A stretch of DNA of 64,000 bases from an uncultured Dehalococcoidia bacterium (GCA_958296115.1 OY282442.1:1497158-1561157); one strand, 5' to 3'; positions 16,826-25,599 are shown, counted from the stretch's first letter. Made by a program: numbers and translations. Notes: a model not told the origin generated them from the sequence alone.

Positions 16826-17214
16826 TCATGTTGGACACCCACGTCTGGGTGTGGTGGACGATTGATCCTGCTCGACTGAGCGAGACGCAACGCCAGGAGA
16901 TCGCTAGAAATGAAGATGACCGGATCGGCGTCAGCGCGATATCCTGTTGGGAAGTGGCCAAGCTCTGCGAGTATGGACGCCTTGCGTTGCCGGTTGGACT
17001 GTCCGAGTGGTTCCAGGCGGCGCTCCAGTATCCCGGGATCTCGCTCTTGAACCTGACACCGGAAATCGCCATCGAATCAACCAGCCTGCCCGGCAGCTTT
17101 CACCGCGACCCTTCCGACCAGATAATTGTCGCCACAGCCAGAGTGCATCGCTGCCCGCTGGCAACTTCCGATGACAAGATCGCCGGCTACCCACACGTGC
17201 GGACCGTGCGGTAA
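16822..17214 (+). CDS. PIN-domain protein (VapC-like)
   Basis: A 130-residue PIN-domain protein. The acidic residues expected for the metal site are visible: D5 in MLDTHVWVWW, E44 in SAISCWEVAKL, D96/D99 in RDPSDQIIVATA and D117/D118 in LATSDDKI. Many such proteins are VapC toxins that cut tRNA or rRNA. It starts at ATG 16822, sharing ATGA with the stop of the PD-(D/E)XK-like gene. No VapB-type antitoxin with a DNA-binding N-terminus lies upstream; the only partner is that larger protein. Whether it acts as a toxin here is not shown by the sequence. Confidence 0.85.
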   Translation: MIMLDTHVWVWWTIDPARLSETQRQEIARNEDDRIGVSAISCWEVAKLCEYGRLALPVGLSEWFQAALQYPGISLLNLTPEIAIESTSLPGSFHRDPSDQIIVATARVHRCPLATSDDKIAGYPHVRTVR

Positions 17215-17235
17215 TGACATTCAAACGCCCACTCA

Positions 17236-18096
17236 TCACACGTCCACTACCAACAACTCTTCCGAGAAGACCAGTTCGCCCTCGTATAGGCTCTTGACGT
17301 CGCCGATGCCTTTTTCCATGACAGGGTGGCGGGTTAGGTTGGGACCGAGATGGGCGAGGACCAGTTTCTTGACGCCTGCTTCCTGGGCCATTCGGGCCGC
17401 GCCCAGCGTGCCGCATACGCCCTTGCCCTCATTGTTCGCCTCCATCGCCGACTCGTCGTCCCAGCACATGCAGAACATGACGTCGGCGTTCCTGGCGAGA
17501 TCGACGACCGGCTGGCACGGCTCGGTGTCCCCCGTGAATACGATGCTGCCCTCCGGGCTGTCTATGCGATAGGCGAGGGAGTCCAGCCAGGGCTGGGCGT
17601 GCTCGGCGCGCGAGGCGGTCATCTCCCAATCGCGGCCGGAGAATACTCTGCCGGGCGCTACATCCTTTGCCATGACTTCCGGAGGCTTGCGGGGGAGCGT
17701 TCCGCCGCGGTTGAGGTGGACCTGTTGGCTGGTCGGATGGCTCACGCGGGCTTTCCAGTCGTGGGCGAATACCCCGTCCTCCCCAATTATGCCGTAGGTG
17801 AGATGCTCCGTGAGCGTCGGCCCGAACACCTGCAGCGTGTTCTCCTTGCCGATGCTCTGGTCCCATCGGCAGAGCAGGAAGCATGGGAAGTCCACGTCGT
17901 GATCGAAGTGGTGGTGCGTGAAGAACACGTAGTCTATCTCGGTGGGCCAGAGGCCAGCCTTGACCAGCTTGTGGGTTGCGGCTGGACCGCAATCGACCAT
18001 GACCTTCTCGCCCGCCACCTCGGCCACGAAGGACGAGCCGAAGCGCTCCGGCGTGGGTGTAGGCGTCCCGCCGCCCAGGATATGTACTTGCGCCAA
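17236..18096 (-). CDS. metallo-beta-lactamase-fold hydrolase, paralogue 1
   Basis: A 286-residue MBL-fold protein related to RNase Z/arylsulfatase-like hydrolases. The metal motif FFTHHHFDHDVD is at about residues 59-70, and further ligands lie in EHAQPW, FTGDTEPC and LAHLGPN. It is a close paralogue of the next gene on the same strand, sharing most motifs word for word. The start is TTG 18096 with AGGAGG eight bases upstream; the paralogue starts in the same way. Insertions after the metal motif and the WDQSIGKENTLQVFGP segment are not those of a housekeeping RNase Z, so a small-molecule ester or lactone substrate is more likely. Substrate unknown. Confidence 0.85.
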   Translation of the reverse strand: MAQVHILGGGTPTPTPERFGSSFVAEVAGEKVMVDCGPAATHKLVKAGLWPTEIDYVFFTHHHFDHDVDFPCFLLCRWDQSIGKENTLQVFGPTLTEHLTYGIIGEDGVFAHDWKARVSHPTSQQVHLNRGGTLPRKPPEVMAKDVAPGRVFSGRDWEMTASRAEHAQPWLDSLAYRIDSPEGSIVFTGDTEPCQPVVDLARNADVMFCMCWDDESAMEANNEGKGVCGTLGAARMAQEAGVKKLVLAHLGPNLTRHPVMEKGIGDVKSLYEGELVFSEELLVVDV

Positions 18097-18115
18097 GTGT
18101 CCGCCTCCTCTTGCG

Positions 18116-18979
18116 TCAGACTTCGATGGTCATGAGCTCGTCGGAGAAGATGACGTTGCCGTCGTAGATTGCGCTCACGTCGCCGATGCCCTTCTCCTTG
18201 GCGCCGTGCTGGGACAGGTTCGGGCCGACATGTGCTAGGGCGAGCGTTCGCGCGCCCGCGTCCTGCGCCATCCGCGCCGCTCCGGTCGTGCCGCACTGGC
18301 GGTGGGCCTCGCCGTTGCGGTCCATCGTCTCTTGGTGGTCCCAGCACATGCACAGCATCAGGTCTGCCCCTCGGGCAAGCGCTACGACGGACTCGCACGG
18401 CTGGGTGTCGCCGGTGAAGACGATGCTGCCCTCGGGGCTGTCTATCCTGTAGGCGAGGGAGTCGAGGTACGGCTGGACATGCTCGGCCACGGCCGCCGTC
18501 ATCTCCCAGTCGCGTCCAGAGAAGACCTTGCCCGGCGCTACGTCCTTCGCCAGGGCCTCGGGCGGCTTGCGGGGAAGCGTTCCGCCGCGGTTGACGTGCA
18601 GCTGCTGGCTCGACGGGTTGTTCACGCGAGTCTTCCAGTCGTGGGCGAACAGGCCGCCGTCCTCCCGCAGTATGTCGTCCGTCAATTTCTCGGTCGGCGT
18701 CGGCCCGAACACCTGCAGGGTGTTTTCCTTGCCGACGCTCTGGTCCCATCGGCACAGGAGGAAGCAGGGGTAGTCCACGTCGTGGTCGAAGTGGTGGTGG
18801 GTGAAGAAGAGGTAGTCTATCTCGGTGGGCCAGAGGCCGGCTTGGACCAGCTTGTGCGTGGCCGCGGGGCCGCAGTCGATCATGACCTTGTCGCCCCCGA
18901 CCTCGGCGACGAACGAGGAGCCGAACCGGGTAGGCGTAGGGGTGGGCGTGCCAGCGCCCAGCACATGGATTCGGGCCAA
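18116..18979 (-). CDS. metallo-beta-lactamase-fold hydrolase, paralogue 2
   Basis: A 287-residue MBL-fold protein, tandem paralogue of the gene downstream of it (same strand, 19-base gap). It shows FFTHHHFDHDVDYPC, AEHVQPYLDS, FTGDTQPC and LALAHVGPN in matching places. TTG 18979 is chosen because AAGGAGG lies six bases upstream and because the resulting N-terminus, ARIHVLGAGTPTPTP, matches the paralogue; an in-frame ATG at 19000 would put the Shine-Dalgarno sequence inside the gene. The pair looks like a recent duplication with divergence; both keep all metal ligands, so both are probably active. Confidence 0.85.
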   Translation of the reverse strand: MARIHVLGAGTPTPTPTRFGSSFVAEVGGDKVMIDCGPAATHKLVQAGLWPTEIDYLFFTHHHFDHDVDYPCFLLCRWDQSVGKENTLQVFGPTPTEKLTDDILREDGGLFAHDWKTRVNNPSSQQLHVNRGGTLPRKPPEALAKDVAPGKVFSGRDWEMTAAVAEHVQPYLDSLAYRIDSPEGSIVFTGDTQPCESVVALARGADLMLCMCWDHQETMDRNGEAHRQCGTTGAARMAQDAGARTLALAHVGPNLSQHGAKEKGIGDVSAIYDGNVIFSDELMTIEV

Positions 18980-19124
18980 TGGGGCCTCCTTCGTGGACAT
19001 GTCCTCGGCCCATGCCTATAATAGGATTGCGTGGGCGGCTAGGTATGCGCCTCTCGGCCTGTAATAGGCGGCGCAAAGGGTCTTGGCCAGCATACCATAA
19101 AGCGCGTCCTTGCAAGGAGGTCGG

Positions 19125-20321
19125 ATGACTGCCAGGCTGTCCCCGTCGGAAGTCCCAGCGGTCCCGCCGCGCATACTGCTCGGACCCGGGCCCAGCACAG
19201 CCCATCCCCGCGTCCTGCAGGCGATGATGGCCCCGATGATAGGCTATCTCGACCCAGACTTCATGAAGATCCTTGACGAGGTGTCGGCCCTGCTCAGGCG
19301 CGTCTTCCAGACCGATGATAGCCTCGCGCTCGCCATCTCCGGGACAGGCTCGGCGGGGATGGAAGCCGGCATCAACAGCCTCCTGGAGCCGGGCGACACG
19401 GTGGTCATGTGCATATGCGGCTTCTTCGGCGGACGCATGGCGGACATGGCGGAGCGCGTCGGGGCGAACGTGGTTACGCTCCAGAGCGAGTGGGGCAAGC
19501 CGTTTCCCCCTGATCTGCTCGAGGCCGAGCTCTCCAACCATGAGCGAGTCAAGCTCGTTACCATCGTACACGCGGAGACGTCCACGGGAGTTCTGCAGCC
19601 ACTCGGCGAGGTGGCCGCCCTGGCCAAAGAGCGCGACGCCCTGCTCATGGTGGACGCCGTCACCTCCCTGGGCGGCGGCAGGGTTGGTGTGGACGAGGTC
19701 GGCATAGACTACTGTTACTCGGCCACGCAGAAGTGCCTCGCCTGCCCGCCCGGCATGGCCCCCGTGGCATTGGGCGCCCGTGCCCTCGATGCCGTGAGGG
19801 CGCGCGGACAGAAGCCGACGTCGTGGTACCTCGACCTCGATCTCATAGCCAAGTACTGGGGCCCCGAGCACGTCTATCACCACACCGCGCCCGTCAGCAA
19901 CATCGTCGGCCTGCGGGAAGCGCTGCGCATCGTACTCGAGGAGGGGCTGGACGCCAGGATAGAGCGCCACCACCGCAACGCCATGGCCCTTCGCGCGGGG
20001 CTGGAGGCGCTCGGCCTCGATCTCGTCGTGGACGCGCGGCACAGCCTCGACCAGATAACCCCCGTATGGATTCCAGACGGCGTGGACGACCTCGAAGTGC
20101 GGCAGACCCTGCTCCGCAAGTACAAGATAGAGATAGGCCGAGGGCTGGGCAGCTTCGCGGGCAGGGTGTGGCGCATCGGGCTGATGGGCGAGTCGAGCCG
20201 CGCCGAGAACGTGTTCGCGTTCCTGTCCGCCATGGAAGAGATACTGCCGTCCGTGGGCTACGAGGTCGCCCGCGGCGCGGGCGTCGCCGAGGCAAGCAAG
20301 CTCCTGGCCGGGTCCGCCTGA
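19125..20321 (+). CDS. PLP-dependent alanine-glyoxylate/serine-glyoxylate-type aminotransferase
   Basis: A 398-residue class V (fold type I) aminotransferase. Seen: ILLGPGPSTAHPRVLQAM at the N-terminus, GTGSAGMEAG for cofactor phosphate binding (about residue 75), MVDAVTSLGG (about 180) with the Asp that holds the PLP ring nitrogen, and SATQKCLACPPG with the lysine for the Schiff base. It probably moves an amino group from alanine, serine or ureidoglycine to glyoxylate. ATG 19125 has AAGGAGG at 19114-19120. It is followed after one base by a small membrane protein gene and then an SDR, so may lead a short operon. The donor substrate is not determined. Confidence 0.9.
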   Translation: MTARLSPSEVPAVPPRILLGPGPSTAHPRVLQAMMAPMIGYLDPDFMKILDEVSALLRRVFQTDDSLALAISGTGSAGMEAGINSLLEPGDTVVMCICGFFGGRMADMAERVGANVVTLQSEWGKPFPPDLLEAELSNHERVKLVTIVHAETSTGVLQPLGEVAALAKERDALLMVDAVTSLGGGRVGVDEVGIDYCYSATQKCLACPPGMAPVALGARALDAVRARGQKPTSWYLDLDLIAKYWGPEHVYHHTAPVSNIVGLREALRIVLEEGLDARIERHHRNAMALRAGLEALGLDLVVDARHSLDQITPVWIPDGVDDLEVRQTLLRKYKIEIGRGLGSFAGRVWRIGLMGESSRAENVFAFLSAMEEILPSVGYEVARGAGVAEASKLLAGSA

Positions 20322-20322
20322 C

Positions 20323-20508
20323 ATGAAGCACATCCCGATAGTATTCCCGATCTCGTTCATGGTGATACTCGTCGTCATCTTCTTCTCCGGCGCGTACGCC
20401 ATCGCAGAGGGAGCAGCCGCCGGGCAGACAGGGACCGCGTCCACACAAGCTGGGCAGGGCTTGGACTGGTACCAGTCCGCCGCGGCATGGGTCTGCCCTC
20501 TCCACTAG
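20323..20508 (+). CDS. small single-pass membrane protein
   Basis: A 61-residue protein with one hydrophobic helix (about residues 5-28) followed by a Gly/Ala/Thr-rich stretch and a tail with WYQSAAAWVCPLH. The ATG comes one base after the aminotransferase stop, which supports translation by coupling. No family is recognised. It might be an N-terminally anchored or secreted peptide. The tight spacing and the clear helix argue that it is real, but short length keeps certainty moderate. Confidence 0.5.
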   Translation: MKHIPIVFPISFMVILVVIFFSGAYAIAEGAAAGQTGTASTQAGQGLDWYQSAAAWVCPLH

Positions 20509-20529
20509 GAATGTGAACGGAGGAACCTC

Positions 20530-21279
20530 TTGGCGCGATTCACAGACCGCGTTGCGATAGTTACCGGAGCGGCCACCGGCATTGGCTTCGCAATCGCCTC
20601 CCGGCTCGGCGGCGAGGGCGCGCGCGTCGTGATGGTGGACTACGACGTCAGCCTGGCCGAGCAGGCCGCGGCAGACCTGAAAGACAGCGGCGTAGAGACC
20701 CTGCCCGTAATCGGCGACGTGGGGGACGCAGACACCGCCAGGCAGGCCGTTCAGGCCGCCGTAGACCGATGGGGACGAATAGACGTGCTGGTCAACAACG
20801 CAGGCATCGGCGGCGACGTCGGCAACGTCTGGGAGCTGCCGGTCGAGGAGATGGACAGGGTGTACCGCACCAACCTGCGGGGCGTCTATCTCTTCTGCCA
20901 CCACGCCATCCCGCGCATGCTCGAACGCGGCTACGGGCGCATCGTGAACATCGCGTCCATCGCGGGCAAGGAGGGCAATCCGCGCATGGTCCCGTACTCG
21001 GCGACGAAGGCCGCCGTGATCGGCCTAACCAAGTCCGTAGGCAAGGAGCTCGCGTCAACGGGCGTCAGGGTCAACTGCGTCACGCCCGCCGTGGTCCGCA
21101 CGCGAATACTCGACCAGCTGACGGAGGCGCAGGTGCAGTACATGCTCGACCGCATCCCCATGGGCCGCCCCGGGGACGTGAGCGAGATAGCGGCGCTGGT
21201 GTCGTGGCTGGCGTCGGAGGAGTGCTCGTTCAGCACCGGCGCCGTCTTCGACGTAAGCGGCGGCCGCGCGACGTACTAG
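20530..21279 (+). CDS. short-chain dehydrogenase/reductase
   Basis: A classical SDR of 249 residues. The cofactor motif VTGAATGIGFAIA lies at residues about 11-23, with NNAG near 90, a catalytic Ser in IVNIASIAG (about 140) and YSATK (about 155-159) giving the Tyr-x3-Lys pair. Related to the 3-oxoacyl-ACP reductase/FabG-like group by sequence style, but the substrate is open. The start is TTG 20530 with GGAGGAA just upstream. It stands 21 bases after the small membrane protein gene. Confidence 0.92.
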   Translation: MARFTDRVAIVTGAATGIGFAIASRLGGEGARVVMVDYDVSLAEQAAADLKDSGVETLPVIGDVGDADTARQAVQAAVDRWGRIDVLVNNAGIGGDVGNVWELPVEEMDRVYRTNLRGVYLFCHHAIPRMLERGYGRIVNIASIAGKEGNPRMVPYSATKAAVIGLTKSVGKELASTGVRVNCVTPAVVRTRILDQLTEAQVQYMLDRIPMGRPGDVSEIAALVSWLASEECSFSTGAVFDVSGGRATY

Positions 21280-21359
21280 GTCAAAGGCAAGTTTGCGCGT
21301 GGGTGGACCGATCGTATAGACTTTTGGAATCATGAGGAGCGCCTGCTAACCCAAGAGAT

Positions 21360-22175
21360 ATGCCAAGACCGCCCATGAGCAAGAAGCGACAGGTGATCAC
21401 GAGCCTCTACGCGCTGTGCAAGGAGCGCGGCGATCTGACCTTCGATAATGACGAGGTGCGGCGGGTAGCATCCGAGGTCGGATTCAGAAACCCCTTTGAC
21501 GCCACAAAGTGGGACACTTCCGCCGCTCTACCGGACGAGCTGAGGGAAGACGATGTTTTTCCGGTGCATCTTGGACAGGGCAGACACCAGTTCGTCACTG
21601 GCATAGAGATAGGATACCATCGGTTCGAGGATGTTCCAGAAGAGTGCCGCATCCAGTGGCCCTATCGGCGCAGCATGTTGAACAACGTCAACACCAGCGA
21701 AAGCAACACCCTTTCCGTGGCATACAATCAGCACATTATCCACGATTTTCTTTACAATGACATCGTGGCTTCCCCGAAGTCTTACGGGTCCAACCGGACT
21801 CATATTCCTCTGGATTACCGCATTGGCCTAGTCAGTATATGCGTTAGCAGAATCCAGGTGGAGATAGATTTCACCATGGAGTATCAAGGTGTCGTCACCG
21901 TGTTCGAGGCTAAGAATGGCGCGCCCGCCGATTTCAACGTCTTCCAGCTATTCAATCCTCTCCGATACTATCTGCATTTGATTGATACTGAGGATCTGAA
22001 ACCTGCTGAAGTGCTCATCGCCGCTGAATGCACGAAGAATCCCGTGGTGCAGTGTTGCTACCTGCTGCGGGAGGGCGAAACATTGCGTCTCTATCTGTAC
22101 ACATTCACGGATCCGCAAGATCCCGGCTCCATCCATCTCGAGCGCAACGCCGAATATACCTTGGTGGAACGATGA
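21360..22175 (+). CDS. putative type II restriction endonuclease (PD-(D/E)XK)
   Basis: A 271-residue protein immediately upstream of, and overlapping by four bases (ATGA), a DNA methyltransferase gene. It contains a likely PD-(D/E)XK core: D170 in RIQVEIDFTMEY and E183-A-K185 in TVFEAKNGAPADF, followed by FQLFNPLRYYL as a helix packing on the core. Together with the methyltransferase this makes a compact type II restriction-modification pair. ATG 21360 is used; ATG 21375 (MSKKRQ) is an alternative, and neither has a strong Shine-Dalgarno. A promoter-like TTGCGC-16-TATAGA lies at 21293-21320. The recognition sequence cannot be told. Confidence 0.75.
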   Translation: MPRPPMSKKRQVITSLYALCKERGDLTFDNDEVRRVASEVGFRNPFDATKWDTSAALPDELREDDVFPVHLGQGRHQFVTGIEIGYHRFEDVPEECRIQWPYRRSMLNNVNTSESNTLSVAYNQHIIHDFLYNDIVASPKSYGSNRTHIPLDYRIGLVSICVSRIQVEIDFTMEYQGVVTVFEAKNGAPADFNVFQLFNPLRYYLHLIDTEDLKPAEVLIAAECTKNPVVQCCYLLREGETLRLYLYTFTDPQDPGSIHLERNAEYTLVER

Positions 22176-23056
22176 CCGCCCTGCCCGAACAGTACAGGAA
22201 CCAGGTCGTCCATGACGACGTTATGACCGTCCTCAGGGATCTGCCGGACGGGTGCGTCGATATGATATACGGCGACCCTGACTACAACGTCGATATAAAA
22301 TACGACGGCCATAATTTCACGTCTTCGTGGGACGAGTATATCGGTTGGTACATTGATTTGGCTCGGGAAAGTCTGCGCGTGCTGCGTCCAGACGGCAACC
22401 TATTCTTCATCAATTACCCGAAGCAGAACGCCTACCTTCGCGTGAAATACCTCGACGAAAACGCCTATGCCGTTCACGATTACGCCTGGGTGTATAACAC
22501 GAATGTGGGACATTCGCCTCGTCGCCTTACGACGGCGCACCGCTCGATACTCCATGCCACCAAGGATAAGCATAACAGGTTCTACAAAGACCAGATAGCG
22601 CACCCCTACCAGAACCCGACCGACCCGCGGATAAGGGAGCGCATCAGCCAAGGTCACAAGGGCAGGATGCCCTATTCGTGGCTGTATTTCAACCTTGTCA
22701 AGAATGTGTCACGCCAGAAGGCCGATCACCCATGCCAGATACCGGAGGGACTTTCGGAGCTGCTAATCAAGTCCTGCACTGTCCCAGGCGATTCTGTCTT
22801 TGTCCTGTTCGGCGGTAGCGGATCAGAAGTGGTACAGGCGAGGAACTTGGACAGGGTGTACTTGACCTGCGAACTCCAGAGGCGGTACTGCGAGATCATC
22901 GAAAGCCGCCTGCGGAACAATGGAGTAATCGCAGACGAGCACCGACATCCAGCCCAGCTGAAGCAGCGTAACGGGACAGACACGCCCTATGCATTGCCGC
23001 ATGTGCAGCAGACCCAATTGCTGCGGGAGATCCGCTACTATAGGGAGCCTATGTGA
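22172..23056 (+). CDS. DNA (N4-cytosine/N6-adenine) methyltransferase, beta class
   Basis: A 294-residue amino-methyltransferase. Catalytic motif IV reads DPDYN (residues 35-39) instead of the usual DPPYN, and the SAM-binding motif I, VFVLFGGSGSEVVQA, lies near the C-terminus, giving the IV-before-I order of the beta class. The region between (about 95-190) would hold target recognition. It protects host DNA from the adjoining endonuclease. ATG 22172 overlaps the endonuclease stop. Proline to aspartate in motif IV occurs in some members as far as I recall, so activity is still likely. Composition is more AT-rich than the flanking genes, consistent with transfer. Confidence 0.88.
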   Translation: MTALPEQYRNQVVHDDVMTVLRDLPDGCVDMIYGDPDYNVDIKYDGHNFTSSWDEYIGWYIDLARESLRVLRPDGNLFFINYPKQNAYLRVKYLDENAYAVHDYAWVYNTNVGHSPRRLTTAHRSILHATKDKHNRFYKDQIAHPYQNPTDPRIRERISQGHKGRMPYSWLYFNLVKNVSRQKADHPCQIPEGLSELLIKSCTVPGDSVFVLFGGSGSEVVQARNLDRVYLTCELQRRYCEIIESRLRNNGVIADEHRHPAQLKQRNGTDTPYALPHVQQTQLLREIRYYREPM

Positions 23057-23159
23057 TACTCGTCTTTTCGTGTCCTCTGGAAGAAGAGCGTCATTATCAG
23101 CTTGTCGGTGTGCTCTTGCCATTGGCGAAAGAGATATTGTGACGACACGAGCGCGTCCC

Positions 23160-24248
23160 ATGACCATCGACTCCCATGCTCATGCCTTTCCGCCGATGGG
23201 CGGGCCTTCCGGGTTCGCCTCGACGAAGCGCCATGCCATGTACACGCAGCACGCGCTGGCATTGCACCACCAGCCCGTCAGGCGCATGGCGGACAACTCG
23301 CCCGTGCGGGAGCAGACGCTGTACGACGGCGAGGATGTAACCCTCGCTGGGCTGACGGACGTGGGCTTTCGAGGGGGCGGGTTCGGACGCTTGGCGTGGA
23401 CCTCGGAGGGTGAGGAGCGCTATCTCCAGTACCTGCCGCCGACCCTCGTCAACCTGTCGGCGCCTCCGGAGTTGATGGTTGCCCAGATGGACTACGTGGG
23501 CGTGGACAGGGCCGTGCTCCAGACGGGCCACCTGTACGGCAGGCTCAACGGTTACCTGGCCGACGCGGCCAGGCGGTTCCCGGACCGCTTCTGGGCGCTG
23601 GCGATGATCGACGAGTGGCAAGCCGACTCCCCAACGCAGCTCCGCACACTGGAAAAGGCCATAGGCAGCCTTGGTCTGCACGGCCTGTGGTTCCAGACGA
23701 GCGCCCTGGAGCAGCACGGCCGCGCCGAGACGCTGGACGACCCTGTCTTCCATCCCTTCTGGGACCACGTGCGTGACATGGGCATCCCCGTCTATCTGAA
23801 CGTGACCTCGGCCGCGCCCGGCCCCGAGCCCTACCTCGCCCAGCTCGCGGCCCTCGATCGCTGGCTCCAGCGTTACACCGATGTGCCCGTCATGTATCCG
23901 CACGGGCTGTCCCTCTACCGCTTCATGCGCGGAGGCGAGATAGACATCCCGGAAGCGGCTTGGGGCCCGCTTACCGCGCCCAACCTGATGGTCGAGATTC
24001 TCATCCCCATATTCCAGGGCGCGATATGGGAGTACCCATACGTGGAGGCGCAGCCAATCATTCGCGAGTACTACGAACGGCTCGGCCCCGACAAGCTCGC
24101 CTGGGGCTCCGACATGCCCAACGTCGAGCGCCACTGCACCTACAGGCAGTCCCTCGACTATCTCCGCCTCCACTGCGACTTCATTCCGCCTGACGACATG
24201 GCGAAGATATGCGGGGACAACGCGGCCCGTCTGTTCAGGGCCAGCTAG
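23160..24248 (+). CDS. amidohydrolase family 2 (COG2159-type metal-dependent hydrolase)
   Basis: A 362-residue TIM-barrel metal hydrolase. The metal motif DSHAHAFP is at residues 4-11, with MDYVGVDRAVLQTGHLYG (about 105), GLHGLWFQTSAL (about 170), a His in MYPHGLSLYRF and the late Asp in LAWGSDMPNVERHCTYRQSL split over the conserved loop. This family includes decarboxylases and lactone hydrolases. The open frame extends upstream but ATG 23160 begins the domain; GTG 23139 with GAAAGAG upstream is an alternative. It stands alone between the restriction-modification pair and a Gfo/Idh/MocA gene. Substrate unknown. Confidence 0.85.
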   Translation: MTIDSHAHAFPPMGGPSGFASTKRHAMYTQHALALHHQPVRRMADNSPVREQTLYDGEDVTLAGLTDVGFRGGGFGRLAWTSEGEERYLQYLPPTLVNLSAPPELMVAQMDYVGVDRAVLQTGHLYGRLNGYLADAARRFPDRFWALAMIDEWQADSPTQLRTLEKAIGSLGLHGLWFQTSALEQHGRAETLDDPVFHPFWDHVRDMGIPVYLNVTSAAPGPEPYLAQLAALDRWLQRYTDVPVMYPHGLSLYRFMRGGEIDIPEAAWGPLTAPNLMVEILIPIFQGAIWEYPYVEAQPIIREYYERLGPDKLAWGSDMPNVERHCTYRQSLDYLRLHCDFIPPDDMAKICGDNAARLFRAS

Positions 24249-24284
24249 CCGCAGAGGGTATACAGGAAGAGCGTGTCTGTTACT

Positions 24285-24316
24285 CTTCACGTGGAACGTT
24301 CACCGGCTACGTGAAG
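24285..24316. promoter_or_regulatory. inverted repeat upstream of the Gfo/Idh/MocA gene
   Basis: CTTCACGT and its exact complement ACGTGAAG, separated by 16 bases, lie about 105 bases before the oxidoreductase gene. The symmetry suggests a dimeric regulator site, but no promoter motif was found near it. Confidence 0.3.
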
Positions 24317-24421
24317 GGAAGTTGCGGCAGCGCTGACCCAAGAGCGCGTTGCAGTCGGCGCGCGAGTCCTTGCTTTGGGCGGAGGGCATGATTTCAGGTC
24401 GTGAGGCGAGGGAGAGAGATT

Positions 24422-25552
24422 ATGGGCGAGAAATTGAAGGTCGGCGTTATCGGGTGCGGCGGCATGGCGGCGAATCACGTAGCGAGCTACCTGGTCTGCG
24501 GCCGGTTCGAGGTTGTCGGGCTTGCGGACCTGAGCGCGCAGGCGATGGCGGACTTCGACGGACGATTCGGGAATCGTGAAGGCTACCGACCCAAGCGCTA
24601 CATGGACGCCTTGGCGATGATCGACGCGGAGGAGCTCGACGTCGTCTCGATTGGGACGTGGCACAAGGGGCACGCCAGATGGACCATAGCGGCCGCGGCG
24701 CGCAGGCCGAAGGCGATATTATGCGAGAAGCCGATGGCAGAGGACCTGGGCCACGCCGAGCAGATGCTGGTCGCCTGCCGGCGCAACGGCGTGAAGCTGG
24801 CTATCGGGCACCAGAGGCGGTTCCTGCCGTCCTACGTTGCCGTGAGGGACCTGATCGCCTCAGGGGCAGTTGGGCGGGTTGAGCTGGTCAGGGCCGTATC
24901 GGGCGCGGGTCTGCTGAACTGGGCGAGCCACCTGTTCGACATGTTCCGCTACATCCTAGGCGACGCTGATTGCGAGTGGGCGATGGGAACGGTGGAGCGG
25001 AGCACGGAGCGGTACGAGCGTTCGACGCGGATCGAGGATAGGGCGGTCTGCGCTTTCGGATTCGAGGGCGGCGCCGAGGGGATGCTGCTCAGCGATTTCA
25101 CGCCGGACTACTACCAGGGCTGTACCGTGTACGGCGACGCTGGGATGATCGACATGAGGCCGGAGTACTACCGGCTGATGAATGAGGATACGGGAGGGCG
25201 TTGGGAGACGAGGACGCCCGGCGGGAAGTACTTCCAGCCGGAGGCCGAGGGTTTCGAATACCGTGAGGGCGGGGCTCTGCAGGCCGAGGAGCTTGCGGAC
25301 TGGGTGGAGGGAAAGCGCGGGACGCACCGGGGCGAGGCGACGCACGGGTACAAGGCTGTCGAGATGGCGTGCGCGATCTACGATTCGGCGAGGCTCCACG
25401 AGGTGGTAAGGCTGCCGCTGCAGACGCGGGCCTATCCGCTGGACCTGATGGTCGAGTCGGGGCACCTGCCCGTCCGGTACCCGGGCCGGTACGACATCCG
25501 GGCTGGAAATCTGCGGGGGGAGAACATGGGCAGCGATGAAGAGAACCGGTAG
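24422..25552 (+). CDS. Gfo/Idh/MocA-family NAD(P)-dependent oxidoreductase
   Basis: A 376-residue sugar-type oxidoreductase. The N-terminal Rossmann motif VGVIGCGGMAANH is at residues 7-19; ILCEKPMAEDLGHAEQM (about 100-116) has the catalytic EKP, and IGHQRRFLPSY follows, as is usual in this family. The C-terminal beta-sheet domain completes it. ATG 24422 has GGGAGAGAGA just upstream. It acts on a cyclic polyol or sugar that cannot be named. The gene is separate from tig by about 90 bases containing a promoter. Confidence 0.92.
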   Translation: MGEKLKVGVIGCGGMAANHVASYLVCGRFEVVGLADLSAQAMADFDGRFGNREGYRPKRYMDALAMIDAEELDVVSIGTWHKGHARWTIAAAARRPKAILCEKPMAEDLGHAEQMLVACRRNGVKLAIGHQRRFLPSYVAVRDLIASGAVGRVELVRAVSGAGLLNWASHLFDMFRYILGDADCEWAMGTVERSTERYERSTRIEDRAVCAFGFEGGAEGMLLSDFTPDYYQGCTVYGDAGMIDMRPEYYRLMNEDTGGRWETRTPGGKYFQPEAEGFEYREGGALQAEELADWVEGKRGTHRGEATHGYKAVEMACAIYDSARLHEVVRLPLQTRAYPLDLMVESGHLPVRYPGRYDIRAGNLRGENMGSDEENR

Positions 25553-25599
25553 GGTGGGGCGATTTATGGGCTATTCGTTGTTCCGGCGTGGGGATGTGA

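Noticed and set aside
16822-17214. Classical VapBC pair
   Set aside because: The PIN protein fits VapC, but no short AbrB/RHH-type antitoxin frame with a start signal precedes it.
17236-18979. Housekeeping RNase Z for the two MBL-fold proteins
   Set aside because: Two adjacent paralogues with different segments after the metal motif and no flexible-arm sequence argue against the tRNA 3'-processing enzyme.
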